Part shown: positions 24,967 to 34,187 of the stretch, one piece after another
Layout: the number at the start of each line of letters is the position of its first letter
How positions within the stretch are numbered: the stretch's first letter is position 1
DNA from: Candidatus Aminicenantota bacterium
GTDB taxonomy: Bacteria; Acidobacteriota; Aminicenantia; UBA2199
Direction of reading: 5' to 3'
DNA length: 64,000 bases
Assembly (NCBI GenBank): GCA_026393835.1
Contig: JAPKZK010000150.1
Span: 62,001 to 126,000 of the forward strand
Translations under genes and position numbers: made by a program
Notes under the pieces: generated by a model
The model's input: the letters and a program-made list of their open reading frames with translations, nothing else
What the model was told of the DNA's origin: nothing
Databases searched by the model: none

Positions 24967-25929
24967 ATGAATGATGAAAAGAAAATAAGATTGCGAATCG
25001 GCGTTGTCGGGACCGGCGCCATGGGAAAAAATCATATGCGGGTGGTTCACTCCATCCCGACCATGGCATTGACCTGCGCCGCGGATCAAAACCCGGAGAA
25101 TCTCGAAGAGGCATGTAAACCTTATGAAGAAAGCGCCCTGAAAAAATATACCGATTACCGGGATATCGTGGACCAGGTGGATGCGGTTATGGTATCCACC
25201 CCTACGCTCTTTCATTACGAAATCGCCCGCTTCTTCCTGGAGAACAAAAAACATGTGCTGCTGGAAAAACCGATTAGCACAACCCTTGAAGAAGCCGACC
25301 GGTTAATCGAAGCGGCCAAAGAGAATAATGTCATCCTGGCCGTGGGCCACCTGGAGCGTTTCAATCCGGCCATCGAATACATCCGGCCGCTTATCGAACG
25401 CCCCCTATTCATCGAAATCCAGCGGTTGGGGCCTTTCTCGCCCCGATCCCTGGATGTCGATGTGATCATGGATTTAATGATCCATGACCTGGATATTCTT
25501 TTGCAATGGGATAATTCGGGCATCAAACAGATTAATGCTTCCGGCGTTCCTATCATTTCCGATAAAATCGATATCGCTAATGTAAGACTGCAATTTAATT
25601 CCAAAATGGTGGCCAATATCACCGCCAGCCGCGTTTCCCAGAAAAAAACAAGAAAACTCAGGATCTTTCAGAAAAATCAATACATCTCACTGGACTACAA
25701 AAAACGAACCGTCAAAACTTTCGCCCTCGCTCAAGGTAATTTCGTCGAAAATATCCCCGATATAAACGATGTCGAGCCCCTCTATACCCTATGGAGTAAT
25801 TTCTATAATTCCATTGCCGCTGACGCCGCGGGCAAAAACGACAACGTCTCCGGCGAAGACGGCAGAAAAGCCCTCGAACTGGCCATTATGATCTCCGAAC
25901 ATATCCGGGAAAATATCGCCGGGATTTGA
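24967..25929 (+). CDS. Gfo/Idh/MocA-family oxidoreductase, possible GnnA-like enzyme
   Basis: An N-terminal Rossmann fold (RIGVVGTGAMGKNHMRVVHS) is followed by the EKPISTTLEEADRL motif with the catalytic Lys, then GHLERFNPAIEY. The substrate-domain DLMIHDLDILL is typical. 320 residues. GnnA oxidises UDP-GlcNAc at C3 so that GnnB can aminate it, yielding amide-linked acyl chains in lipid A; its gene follows lpxA in Acidithiobacillus. The position here is the same, but no GnnB aminotransferase is in the window, so this is a suggestion. The start codon lies in a GATGAATGATGAA tract like those in the intergenic repeats. Confidence 0.8.
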   Translation: MNDEKKIRLRIGVVGTGAMGKNHMRVVHSIPTMALTCAADQNPENLEEACKPYEESALKKYTDYRDIVDQVDAVMVSTPTLFHYEIARFFLENKKHVLLEKPISTTLEEADRLIEAAKENNVILAVGHLERFNPAIEYIRPLIERPLFIEIQRLGPFSPRSLDVDVIMDLMIHDLDILLQWDNSGIKQINASGVPIISDKIDIANVRLQFNSKMVANITASRVSQKKTRKLRIFQKNQYISLDYKKRTVKTFALAQGNFVENIPDINDVEPLYTLWSNFYNSIAADAAGKNDNVSGEDGRKALELAIMISEHIRENIAGI

Positions 25930-25974
25930 AGATACCCGCGAAACACGCGAAATACGCGAAAATGAAAGGGTAAT

Positions 25975-27084
25975 GTGAAGGATATTGAAACCTATATTTA
26001 TGCGCTGATGGAGAAAGGAAGTATACCGGGTATTTCACTGCTGGTGGGAAAGGGAGAGGAAATTCTTTTTAAAAAACAGTATGGGTTTAAATCCTTGCTT
26101 CCTCAAAAAGAAATCCTGGAAGAAAATACGTTGTACGATCTTGCTTCCCTGACCAAACCGCTGGTCACCGCCCTGTTAACGCTTTACCTGCTGGAAAAAG
26201 AAAAGGGCTTGAACTTAGAGACCCCAATCAAGAAAATATTCCCGGACCTGCCTTTCGATATTCGCCTGGTTCATCTGCTGACTCATTCTTCCGGACTCCC
26301 CGCCTGGTATCCCTTTTATCTTTATACGGACGCCCAGAATCCCGGTTACTTCCCGCAAATGAAATCCCTCCAACTGGAATCCCGGCCCGGGGAAAAAGTG
26401 AATTACTCTTGCATGGGCTATATTTTGCTTTATTATATTATTGAAAAAGTTAGCGCCATGCCTTTTAAAGAATTGGCCCAAAAGATCATCATCGAACCGC
26501 TGGGCCTAACAGATACATTTTTATCGCTGCCGGAAAATTTAAAACCCCTGGCCGCCCCCACGGAAAAAGGAAACCTCTTCGAAAAACAAATGGCCCTGGC
26601 AACCCCGCGGCATAAAGCCGTTGCGGATCGCTTCCAATGGCGAGAAGATGTGATCCGCGGGGATACCCATGACTGTAATTCCCACTACCTGGGAGGCTCA
26701 GCCGGGAATGCGGGCTTGTTTTCCACTTGCGAGGATTTATTCAAAATGAAGCGGGAATTTTTTCCCGCCGGCGCTACCATCCTGACCCCAGAATCGACCC
26801 AACTCTTTTGGAAAAACTTCACGCCCTTCGATATACTCCACCGCACTATTGGATTTAGTCGTAATTCATCTCTATCCATCACTTCCGCGGGAAAAGCTCT
26901 CTCTCGAAGAGCTATCGGACACACGGGCTTTACCGGGACCTCCCTGTGGCTGGACCCAAAAACCAACTATTCGTTTATTATACTAACCAACCGCATCCAT
27001 CCCTCAGTAGCCAATATTAATTTTAATAAAATCCGCGGGAAACTACATAAAATAATTGCTTCAACTTCCCAGGGACCTTTTTGA
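25975..27084 (+). CDS. Serine hydrolase of the class C beta-lactamase/PBP4* family
   Basis: The Ser-x-x-Lys motif is SLTK in LYDLASLTKPLVTALL, the Tyr motif is NYSCMGY (Y-S-C in place of YxN), and the third motif HTGFTG resembles the KTG box. No signal peptide is seen, so it is probably cytoplasmic, unusual for penicillin-binding relatives and more like esterases or D-aminopeptidases. The start is a GTG with a weak AAAGGG site. The last residues (STSQGPF) are encoded by the dispersed hairpin element at 27068, so the original C-terminus may have been replaced. Substrate unknown; resistance is not implied. Confidence 0.82.
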   Translation: MKDIETYIYALMEKGSIPGISLLVGKGEEILFKKQYGFKSLLPQKEILEENTLYDLASLTKPLVTALLTLYLLEKEKGLNLETPIKKIFPDLPFDIRLVHLLTHSSGLPAWYPFYLYTDAQNPGYFPQMKSLQLESRPGEKVNYSCMGYILLYYIIEKVSAMPFKELAQKIIIEPLGLTDTFLSLPENLKPLAAPTEKGNLFEKQMALATPRHKAVADRFQWREDVIRGDTHDCNSHYLGGSAGNAGLFSTCEDLFKMKREFFPAGATILTPESTQLFWKNFTPFDILHRTIGFSRNSSLSITSAGKALSRRAIGHTGFTGTSLWLDPKTNYSFIILTNRIHPSVANINFNKIRGKLHKIIASTSQGPF

Positions 27085-27118
27085 AAAAAGGTCCCTGGAC
27101 CCCCAAAAACTTTTGATT
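27068..27118. terminator. Dispersed hairpin element, copy 2, between convergent genes
   Basis: CCAGGGACCTTTTTGAAAAA and AGGTCCCTGG pair as a long stem, then CCCCCAAAAACTTTTGATTA. The same element is at 63108-63158, base for base over about 45 bases. Between convergent genes it would serve as a two-way terminator. Confidence 0.65.
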
Positions 27119-27119
27119 A

Positions 27120-27542
27120 TTAATCCAGGTCCCGTACCGTCTGGCGGAAGCGTTTTTTTTCTCCCTGCTGGCGCTTGGTTTCCAATCGTTTCACTTTGGA
27201 ACCTAATGAAGGGGCGGTCTTTTTCCTGGGTTTGGGTTTTTTAGTCGCTTTTTCAATCAAATCGAGCAAACGTTTCAATGCATCCTGCCGGTTCCGTTCC
27301 TGGTACCGGTACTGCCGCGCATCGATAATCAATTCCCCTTCTTTTGTCATACGCCGTCCCGCCAATCGGATCAATCGTTGTTTCACTTCGTCCGGCAGCG
27401 ACGGCGAATTCGTCACATCGAACCGCAGTTGTACGGCCGTGGAAACCTTGTTGACATTCTGCCCGCCCGGGCCGGAAGCGCGCACAAAGTCCCAGGTCAG
27501 TTCTTTTTCATCGAGAAACAAGTCGCCGGTTATATGTATCAT
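27120..27542 (-). CDS. arfB: Peptidyl-tRNA hydrolase ArfB (YaeJ)
   Basis: A small class I release-factor-like protein of 140 residues. It has the catalytic GGQ motif in RASGPGGQNVNKVSTAVQLRF and a basic, unstructured C-terminal tail (KKPKPRKKTAPSLGSKVKRL) that enters the mRNA channel of stalled ribosomes. It releases peptides from ribosomes stuck without a stop codon. The longest ArfB motifs are all present, so the protein should be active. It is the last gene of the leftward run, separated from the ATPase by ten bases. Confidence 0.93.
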   Translation of the reverse strand: MIHITGDLFLDEKELTWDFVRASGPGGQNVNKVSTAVQLRFDVTNSPSLPDEVKQRLIRLAGRRMTKEGELIIDARQYRYQERNRQDALKRLLDLIEKATKKPKPRKKTAPSLGSKVKRLETKRQQGEKKRFRQTVRDLD

Positions 27543-27551
27543 ACCAACAGC

Positions 27552-28628
27552 TTATCTCTTGAAATACGAACGGATACCAAGATGATAGCTTTTCCCCTGG
27601 GGATAATATGTTGCTTTGGTGGGATCGAAATAAAGAATGTTTTGCCGCACCATGTCCCGCAGCAAGATTTCGTCGTCTGAACTAACATCCTCTTTGGACA
27701 ATTCATCCCTATCGAGGAACAAGCGTAATAATTTTTCAATTTCTTTCCGTTCAGGCTTTACCACATAATCGACGATTAAGCTCCTCAGCCTTTCCCTGTA
27801 AAGGTAAATTACCTTTTCGAGGGGCTGTTCAAAAAGGAGCGATAGGATATCCTGGATTTCCCACATACTACCGCCGACGGTTTCCCAGATTTTTTCCGCA
27901 TCTGCTTCGGTCAGGGTATAATCCTTTATTTTCGAATATTTTTCCAGGTTCAGCAGCCACTCCATGACATCCTTTTTAGCAAGATAATCTACTTTGTAGA
28001 AAGTGGAAGTCTTTTTTAAACGGCTGTCGGTATATACCCGGTCGATAAAATAGCCATCCGAAGAAGCGATGATGATATGGGCCAGGTGAGATTCCTTGGT
28101 CATGGCTACAAAAAAATTGAACAACGCCGTGATTAATTGACGCTCTTTGTCATTATCGAGGTAAATTTTATCCAGGGCCTGGAGTTCATCGATAATTAAA
28201 ACGGGTTTAATTCTTTTCTGGGTGAGATCCATAAGTTCAGCTTCCATGACTTTAAAGGGATCGGCCCGTTTTTCAAGGATTTTTTTTTCTATCGCGGCAT
28301 CGATTTTGAAAATACCAATATTGATATTGGATGTCAGGGTTTCCTTTTTCTCACCGCTGGTTTCAACACTAAAAAAGGCTTTGAGGAAATCTTCATATAC
28401 GTTTGTGAAAGTCTTACGTAGGTTCAAGAATTTTACGTCCAGTTTTTGCTCTTTTTCCATTTGTTCAAAAAATTTATAGAGCAACGTCGTCTTCCCCGAA
28501 GACTTAGGACCGTGGATAAAAAGGATTTCCGACGGCTCTTTGTCGATGAAATTTCTTAAATCATTTAATTCGGTTTCCCTGTTAATAAAGGCTACCCATT
28601 GTCTGTATTCGAATTTATCTTTATCCAT
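27552..28628 (-). CDS. AAA+ ATPase of the archaeal-type ATPase_2 family
   Basis: The Walker A motif is FIHGPKSSGKTTLLYKF (about 35-50) and Walker B is KPVLIIDELQALDK. The N-terminal FINRETELNDLRNFI is the usual sensor-like opening of these ATPases, and the C-terminal EKLLRLFLDRDELS and FDPTKATYYPQGKSYHLGIR segments look like a winged-helix end. About 358 residues. Members are often orphans of uncertain role, some in toxin-like or defence settings. Here it sits between thiL and arfB, with a 50-base gap to thiL. Standalone function is unknown. Confidence 0.8.
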   Translation of the reverse strand: MDKDKFEYRQWVAFINRETELNDLRNFIDKEPSEILFIHGPKSSGKTTLLYKFFEQMEKEQKLDVKFLNLRKTFTNVYEDFLKAFFSVETSGEKKETLTSNINIGIFKIDAAIEKKILEKRADPFKVMEAELMDLTQKRIKPVLIIDELQALDKIYLDNDKERQLITALFNFFVAMTKESHLAHIIIASSDGYFIDRVYTDSRLKKTSTFYKVDYLAKKDVMEWLLNLEKYSKIKDYTLTEADAEKIWETVGGSMWEIQDILSLLFEQPLEKVIYLYRERLRSLIVDYVVKPERKEIEKLLRLFLDRDELSKEDVSSDDEILLRDMVRQNILYFDPTKATYYPQGKSYHLGIRSYFKR

Positions 28629-28682
28629 GGTTTAATTATAACCCCCCGGCAATTTTTTTGCAATACCTACTATTAAGCCTAT

Positions 28683-29618
28683 TCAGCATTGAAAATGATC
28701 GTAACCGATGGCTTTGGGTTGGATTACCTTTCCTTTATCTTTGATAATCAAATCCTCGGGTTGAGATGTGATTTCCCCGATGATATAGTAATCGATATTT
28801 TCCTTTCTTAGTTCTTTTTCCTTTCCCGGGGTAATGGTAAACAGCAGCACGTAATCTTCGCCGCCGGCCAATACCGGTTCACGTTCGTCCAGTTGATGCA
28901 GGGCGCAGGTCTCCCGGATTTCATCGGTTACCGGGATATTTTCGTAAAAGATTGTTGCCCCTTTGGCGGAAGCGGTTAATACCCTCTTTAGATCGATGAG
29001 CAAACCGTCCGACACGTCGATCATGGCATTGACGTAATTGGCCAGGATAGGGCCTTTTTTTATTCCCGGGACGACTGTTTTGTGTTTTTCTACCAGGGGG
29101 CCGGAGCGGATTCCTTTTTTCAGCAGCATGAGACCGATGGCAGACTCGCCGGTCGCACCGGTAATGCCGATCAAGTCGCCGGTTTGTGCATTATGCCGGT
29201 AGATAGGGTTCCTGGCGCGACCGATCATGGTAATGGAGATGAACAGGAGGGCCGCGGATGAAAAATCGCCCCCGGCCAACTCCACTTGCCACTGCCGGCA
29301 TCCTTTATCCAGGGCGTTAAAAAAGGTAATATTGGCTTCCTCGCCCAATAGTTTGGGGAACCCCAGGCCCAGGTAGAAATATTGGGCCTCGCCGCCCATG
29401 GCGGCAATATCGCTGAGGTTTACGGCAATGGATTTTAAGGCCACTTCTTCCAATGTATAGTAATCCAGGCTGAAATGGACATTCTCTATTAATAAGTCTT
29501 TGGTGATCAATTGATAATCGTCGCCCATCTTCACCGCCGAAGCATCATCGCCGATACCCCCGCCGTAACTAAAAGGAAACTTCTCCTTTAAATACTTTAC
29601 GAACCGGGCTTCATCCAT
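28683..29618 (-). CDS. thiL: Thiamine-monophosphate kinase
   Basis: Starting at MDEARFVKYL the protein has 311 residues. ThiL/PurM fold motifs are clear: GGGIGDDASAVKMGDDYQLI with metal-binding Asp, KSIAVNLSDIAAMGGEA, LAGGDFSSA and MIDVSDGLLIDL. It phosphorylates thiamine monophosphate to the active diphosphate. The start overlaps the lon stop by eight bases, so they are translationally coupled. A longer open frame to 29684 only reads the lon C-terminal repeat in another frame (EVMEVTAVTASTAA) and is not used. Confidence 0.93.
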   Translation of the reverse strand: MDEARFVKYLKEKFPFSYGGGIGDDASAVKMGDDYQLITKDLLIENVHFSLDYYTLEEVALKSIAVNLSDIAAMGGEAQYFYLGLGFPKLLGEEANITFFNALDKGCRQWQVELAGGDFSSAALLFISITMIGRARNPIYRHNAQTGDLIGITGATGESAIGLMLLKKGIRSGPLVEKHKTVVPGIKKGPILANYVNAMIDVSDGLLIDLKRVLTASAKGATIFYENIPVTDEIRETCALHQLDEREPVLAGGEDYVLLFTITPGKEKELRKENIDYYIIGEITSQPEDLIIKDKGKVIQPKAIGYDHFQC

Positions 29619-32109
29619 GGGTATGTTTATTGCCGTTATTGCCGCCGTTGACGCCGTTACCGCCGTTACTTCCATTACTTCCATTATTCCCGTTGGCGCC
29701 GTTGATGGGATCGGTGTTGAAAACTTTCCGGGTCAGGGCCGTATCCACTACTTCGGTGATATTTTTTACAAAGACAAACTCGATCCCTTCCAGGTAACTT
29801 TCCTTGATATCCGCCATATCCTTTTTATTTCGCAGGGGCAGGATGATTTTCGTAATCCCCGCCCGTTTGGCGGCCAGGATTTTTTCTTTGACGCCGCCCA
29901 CCGGCAGGACTTTTCCCCGGAGGGTGATTTCCCCGGTCATGGCGATTTGTCGGTTGACCGGTACATCCATAAACGCAGAACATAAGGCGGTGGTGAGGGA
30001 CACGCCGGCCGAAGGGCCATCCTTGGGGATGCCGCCTTCAGGTATATGTATGTGGATATCGCTCTTTTCAAATCTCTGGTACTTGATGCCCAGTTCTTCG
30101 GATTTGGATTTTAAAAAGGTTAACGCCGCCGTGGCGGATTCCTTCATTACATCTCCCAGGGAGCCGGTGGTGATTAGCTTGCCTTTGCCGGGCATCAATT
30201 TTACTTCGATAAAAAGGATATCTCCGCCGTAAGGGGTCCAGGCCATGCCCGTGGCCACGCCCACGTGGTTTTCTTCCAGCAGTTGGTCGCGGAACAGCTT
30301 CGGGGGGCCGGTGTATTTTTCCAGGTTGCGGATCGTGATCTTATGCAGCTTTTTCTCGCCCAATGCCACTTTATGGGCTATTTTGCGGCAGATGCTGCCG
30401 ATTTCCCGTTCCAGGTTGCGCACCCCGGCCTCCCTGGTATTCAAGGCAATCAGGTTGCGGATGGCCCCGGGGGTAAAATCCACCAACTTCTTGTTGAGCC
30501 CATTGGCCTCAAGCTGGCGGGGGATCAAATGCCGGCGGGAGATTTCTATTTTCTCTTCCTCGGTGTAACCGTGGAGGTGCAGCACTTCCATGCGGTCGCG
30601 GAAAGCGGGTTGAATGGGTTCCAACAGGTTGGCCGTGGTAATGAATAGTACTTTGGAAAGATCAAAATTTACGCCCAGGTAATGATCCTGGAAGGAATTA
30701 TTCTGCTCCGGGTCCAGGACTTCCAATAATGCGGAGGAAGGGTCGCCCCTGAAGTCCGCGCCGATCTTGTCCACTTCATCCATCATGAATACGGGGTTAT
30801 TGGAGCCGGCTTTCTTCAGTTCCTGGATGATTTTACCGGGCAGGGCGCCGACGTAGGTCCTGCGGTGACCGCGTATCTCGGCTTCATCGCGGACGCCGCC
30901 CAGGGAGATGCGGACAAATTTCTTGTTCAATGCGCGGGCAATGGACTTTCCCAGCGACGTCTTGCCCACTCCCGGCGGGCCCACAAAACAAAGGATCGGG
31001 CCGTGGGCCTTGGGCGTGAGCTTACGCACGCTTAAATATTCCAGTATCCTCTCTTTGATTTTTTCCAGTCCGAAATGGTCCTGGTTCAATACGCTGCGGG
31101 CGCGTTTTAAATTAAGATTGTCCCGGGTGGACACGGACCAGGGCAGCTCCAGCATCCAATCCAGGTGGTTCCTGACCACCGTACTTTCGGCGGATTCCGG
31201 GTGCATTTTTTTCAGCCGGTCGATATTGCGTTCCACCTCTTTTTTGGCTTCGTCGGGGAGTTTGATTTCTTTTAGTTTTTTTTGATAGTTCCCCATTTCT
31301 TCGCCATTCTCGCCTTCCTCGCCCAACTCCTTGTGGATGGCTTTCAACTGTTGTCTTAAGAAATATTCGCGCTGGTTCTTGTCCATTTCGCCCTGGGCTT
31401 TAATATTGATCTGGTTCTGGATGTTGAGCAATTCCAGTTCGTAGTTCAGGAATTCATAGACTTTGGCCAGGCGTTTCATGGATTTTTCTTCGGCCAGTAT
31501 TTTCCAGGAATCGGCGATTTTTAAATCCAGGTGGGAGGCGATAATATCCGCCAGTTTCCCGGGTTCTTCTATATTTTCGGTAATGACAAATATTTCACCG
31601 GGAATTTGTTTACCCAATTTGGCCGTTTGTTCGAATTTTTCCCGGACATTTTTAATGAGGGCTTTATCCTTCATACTCAGGTGGGCAGGGATTTTGTCTT
31701 CGATGACCTTTATTTTCGCTTCGATAATCCTGCCGTCATCTTTGAAAGAGGTCACTTTGACCCGCGATATGCCCTGTACCAATACGCGCATCCTGCCGTC
31801 CGGCAGTTTCAACATCCTGATGATCAGGGCCACGGTGCCGAAGGCGTAAAGATCATCTCCGGAGGGGTCTTCCACATTGGTATCTTTCTGGGTCAGCAGC
31901 AGGATCAAGCGGTCGGAATTCAGGGATTTATCCACCCCCCGTTTCGATTTGACCCGGCCGGCATAGAGTGGGACGATCATGTAGGGAAATACGACGATAT
32001 CCCGCAGCACCAGTATCGGCAGCGTCTCCGGTATATGCAGCGCTTCTTCGTAAGGTTTTTTTACTATTTCGACGCTTTGTTCTTTATTTTTCTTTTTTTC
32101 TTCGTTCAT
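29611..32109 (-). CDS. lon: ATP-dependent Lon protease
   Basis: Domains in order: LON substrate-binding N-domain (about 27-225, IPETLPILVLRDIVVFPYMI), AAA+ module with Walker A GPPGVGKTSL and Walker B FMMDEVDK, and the peptidase domain with Ser700 in PKDGPSAGVSL and Lys743 in GVKEKILAAK. It degrades damaged and regulatory proteins. The last 30 or so residues (PINGANGNNGSNGSNGGNGV and on to HTHG) are Asn/Gly repeats without a counterpart in usual Lon proteins. hsp20 lies directly upstream, a stress-response pairing that makes sense. Confidence 0.97.
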   Translation of the reverse strand: MNEEKKKNKEQSVEIVKKPYEEALHIPETLPILVLRDIVVFPYMIVPLYAGRVKSKRGVDKSLNSDRLILLLTQKDTNVEDPSGDDLYAFGTVALIIRMLKLPDGRMRVLVQGISRVKVTSFKDDGRIIEAKIKVIEDKIPAHLSMKDKALIKNVREKFEQTAKLGKQIPGEIFVITENIEEPGKLADIIASHLDLKIADSWKILAEEKSMKRLAKVYEFLNYELELLNIQNQINIKAQGEMDKNQREYFLRQQLKAIHKELGEEGENGEEMGNYQKKLKEIKLPDEAKKEVERNIDRLKKMHPESAESTVVRNHLDWMLELPWSVSTRDNLNLKRARSVLNQDHFGLEKIKERILEYLSVRKLTPKAHGPILCFVGPPGVGKTSLGKSIARALNKKFVRISLGGVRDEAEIRGHRRTYVGALPGKIIQELKKAGSNNPVFMMDEVDKIGADFRGDPSSALLEVLDPEQNNSFQDHYLGVNFDLSKVLFITTANLLEPIQPAFRDRMEVLHLHGYTEEEKIEISRRHLIPRQLEANGLNKKLVDFTPGAIRNLIALNTREAGVRNLEREIGSICRKIAHKVALGEKKLHKITIRNLEKYTGPPKLFRDQLLEENHVGVATGMAWTPYGGDILFIEVKLMPGKGKLITTGSLGDVMKESATAALTFLKSKSEELGIKYQRFEKSDIHIHIPEGGIPKDGPSAGVSLTTALCSAFMDVPVNRQIAMTGEITLRGKVLPVGGVKEKILAAKRAGITKIILPLRNKKDMADIKESYLEGIEFVFVKNITEVVDTALTRKVFNTDPINGANGNNGSNGSNGGNGVNGGNNGNKHTHG

Positions 32110-32125
32110 GATTCACCTTGTTTAT

Positions 32126-32527
32126 TCATCTGATATCCACTGAGATTTTTTGCGGCTTTTTGCGGGGGAGTTTAATGGTCAGCACCCCATTTTCCATCAC
32201 GGAATGAATGCCTGAGGTTTCCAGGGGGAATTCGACGGCGATTTTCTTGAAAAAATTACCGAACTCCCTTTCAAATAGATGATGGGTCACCTGGGGGGCC
32301 TCGATCCGCGGCTGCGGTTTCGCGCCTTTGATGATCAATTCGTTGTCGCCCTGCAGCAGGATGGAAACATCATCTTTATTGACCCCGGGCAACTCCACTT
32401 CGATTATTAATATATCCCCGGCCTCGATGATATTGGTCCGGGGTTCCCAATCCACGTGGGTGCTGATGCCGGAAGAGAAATTTTTTCTTATTTCGATTTC
32501 TGAAAACGGGTCATTCTTTTTTACCAT
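32126..32527 (-). CDS. Small heat shock protein, Hsp20/alpha-crystallin family
   Basis: 133 residues with an alpha-crystallin domain: WEPRTNIIEAGDILIIEVEL, GVNKDDVSILL, the FEREFGNFFKKIAVEFPLE strand pair and the closing ENGVLTIKLPRK (A-x-x-x-NGVL motif). AAGGAGG precedes the ATG, and the nrdR stop directly abuts it. The C-terminal I-x-I-like element (KISVDI) is short. It holds unfolded proteins and hands them on to chaperones or to Lon, encoded next. Probably heat induced, though I see no sigma-32-like or HrcA (CIRCE) site. Confidence 0.93.
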   Translation of the reverse strand: MVKKNDPFSEIEIRKNFSSGISTHVDWEPRTNIIEAGDILIIEVELPGVNKDDVSILLQGDNELIIKGAKPQPRIEAPQVTHHLFEREFGNFFKKIAVEFPLETSGIHSVMENGVLTIKLPRKKPQKISVDIR

Positions 32528-32983
32528 TTATTCCTCCTTTTTCAATAGTTCCTGAAGCTCTGCCAGGAATTCTTCAAGGCTTTTAAATTCAAGGTAGACG
32601 GATGCGAATCGGACATATGCCACTTTATCCAGGGTTTTTAATTTTTCCATTATATATTCGCCGATACGGCGGGTGGGGAACTCTTTATCCGAATTGTTCA
32701 CCAATTCTTCTACCTGGAAGGCGATTTGTTCGATTTGTTTGGATGACACAGGCCTTTTTTCAACGGCGCGGTAAAGGCCTTTCCTGACTTTATCGATATC
32801 GAATTCTTCACGCCGGCCGTCTTTTTTGACCACCAATAACGGGATATCTTCTATTTTTTCATAGGTGGTAAAGCGTTTCCCGCATTTCAAGCATTCCCGT
32901 CTGCGGCGGATATAGTTTCCTTCCTTGCTTTCCCTGGTTTCCACCACCTTGTCTTCAAAATTGCTGCATTCAGGGCATTTCAT
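32528..32983 (-). CDS. nrdR: Transcriptional repressor NrdR
   Basis: 151 residues, the normal size. The zinc ribbon (Cys3, Cys6, Cys31, Cys34: MKCPECSNFEDK, RRRRECLKCGKRF) is followed by an ATP-cone (LLVVKKDGRREEFDIDKVRK, ...RRIGEYIMEKL). NrdR represses ribonucleotide reductase genes at NrdR boxes; none of its targets is in this window. The last codons serve as ribosome site for the small heat shock protein, so these two are coupled. Confidence 0.97.
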   Translation of the reverse strand: MKCPECSNFEDKVVETRESKEGNYIRRRRECLKCGKRFTTYEKIEDIPLLVVKKDGRREEFDIDKVRKGLYRAVEKRPVSSKQIEQIAFQVEELVNNSDKEFPTRRIGEYIMEKLKTLDKVAYVRFASVYLEFKSLEEFLAELQELLKKEE

Positions 32984-33011
32984 GTTTCTTTCTTCACCCT
33001 TTGTTTTATTT

Positions 33012-34052
33012 TCATTTTTCTTCGTTTTTGTTTTTAGATTCCCGGGTATCGGTATTCATGGTTTTTATGGTTTTAAGGTCCAGGCCTTTTGTCCATAGGG
33101 CCACAAGCCCGGGGATAACGACTGCCGCGATAATCAGGAAATGAACCAGGAGGGTATATGCCGCGGCCTGGTTGGTTTCGACGTTGTACAATTTCTCCAG
33201 TCCGAGCCGCGATGCGGCGTCGAGGCTGCCGGCCATGCCCGGGGTGGGTACGGAAGCCGCCAATACGATAATACCGAAATAGGGAATGGTATCCACCAGG
33301 TTGACCCTGGCGCCGAATTCGAATCCCTGCATCAACAACCAGTAAAAGGGGACATAGAATAGCCAGACCCATATGGAGGCAAAGATTAGCTTGACCAAAT
33401 CCCATGCCCCCAGTTTCAAGCGCAGGTTTTTGATAAAATTGATCATAAATGAGACCGCCCGTTCCCTAATTCTTGCGGGTACGAATTTTGAGAAAAAATG
33501 GACAACTTTCTCTACCCAATGAAAGGCTTTTTCCGTATTTAACAGGTAAAATAGGACGAATACAAAGACGATGATAGGAACGGCGATATAGGCGGCATTT
33601 TTCAGTTCTCCCAGGAATTTCGAATCGTTATCTTTGACGAAAAAGAGGGAGGTGAGGAACAGTAGGACGATCATAAAGGCATCGATCAAGCGTTCCAGGA
33701 CGATGGAAGCCAGGCCGCTGCTGCGGCTAATTTTTTCTTCGTTGGCCAGGAGGATTCCCCTGGCGGGTTCACCCAGGCGACCGGGGAGAAGGATGTTGAT
33801 GAGGAAACCGATAACGGTATAGTTGTATAATGTAAAGAGGGGTATTTTTTTTTTATGGGGTTTTAGTAAGAGTCCCCAGCGGTAGCTGCGGATGAAATAT
33901 TGTAAGCACAAACCTATGAAGAAAACAATGGGATAGAGGGGATTAATTTTTTTAATAAGGCCCATTACCTGGCGGAGATCGACGTCCTGAAGGAATAGGT
34001 AGAGTAAGGCGCCGACAATTGCAATAATTAAAAATATCTTTATATATTTCAT
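33012..34052 (-). CDS. Lysylphosphatidylglycerol synthase TM region/UPF0104-like membrane protein
   Basis: An integral membrane protein with seven or eight predicted helices (MKYIKIFLIIAIVGALLYLF, PIVFFIGLCLQYFIRSYRWG and later ones). The characteristic motifs of the family are the YRWGLLL loop, NILLPGRLGEPARG and ASIVLERLIDAF, and the SVPTPGMAGSLDAA re-entrant segment. It belongs to the same family as the flippase half of MprF and the YbhN group. No synthase domain is attached, so it may transport lipid or polyprenyl-linked sugars. It probably heads the leftward run nrdR-hsp20-lon-thiL. Confidence 0.85.
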   Translation of the reverse strand: MKYIKIFLIIAIVGALLYLFLQDVDLRQVMGLIKKINPLYPIVFFIGLCLQYFIRSYRWGLLLKPHKKKIPLFTLYNYTVIGFLINILLPGRLGEPARGILLANEEKISRSSGLASIVLERLIDAFMIVLLFLTSLFFVKDNDSKFLGELKNAAYIAVPIIVFVFVLFYLLNTEKAFHWVEKVVHFFSKFVPARIRERAVSFMINFIKNLRLKLGAWDLVKLIFASIWVWLFYVPFYWLLMQGFEFGARVNLVDTIPYFGIIVLAASVPTPGMAGSLDAASRLGLEKLYNVETNQAAAYTLLVHFLIIAAVVIPGLVALWTKGLDLKTIKTMNTDTRESKNKNEEK

Positions 34053-34187
34053 AAGGCCTATATGGTAATATCTTTTGCATCATAAGTCAACTGCTTTTGC
34101 CGGGGCTTGACAAATGTTCGCCCATACCATAAGATTAAGACATGAACGAAAATCCGGAAAAGCGAATTTTCTCGGCTGTTCCCGTTT

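Noticed and set aside
25975..27084. Antibiotic-resistance beta-lactamase
   Set aside because: No signal peptide and the Tyr motif is YSC; many relatives are esterases or peptidases.
29619..29684. Longer thiL start
   Set aside because: The extra residues only translate the lon tail repeat in another frame; the conserved ThiL start is MDEARF.
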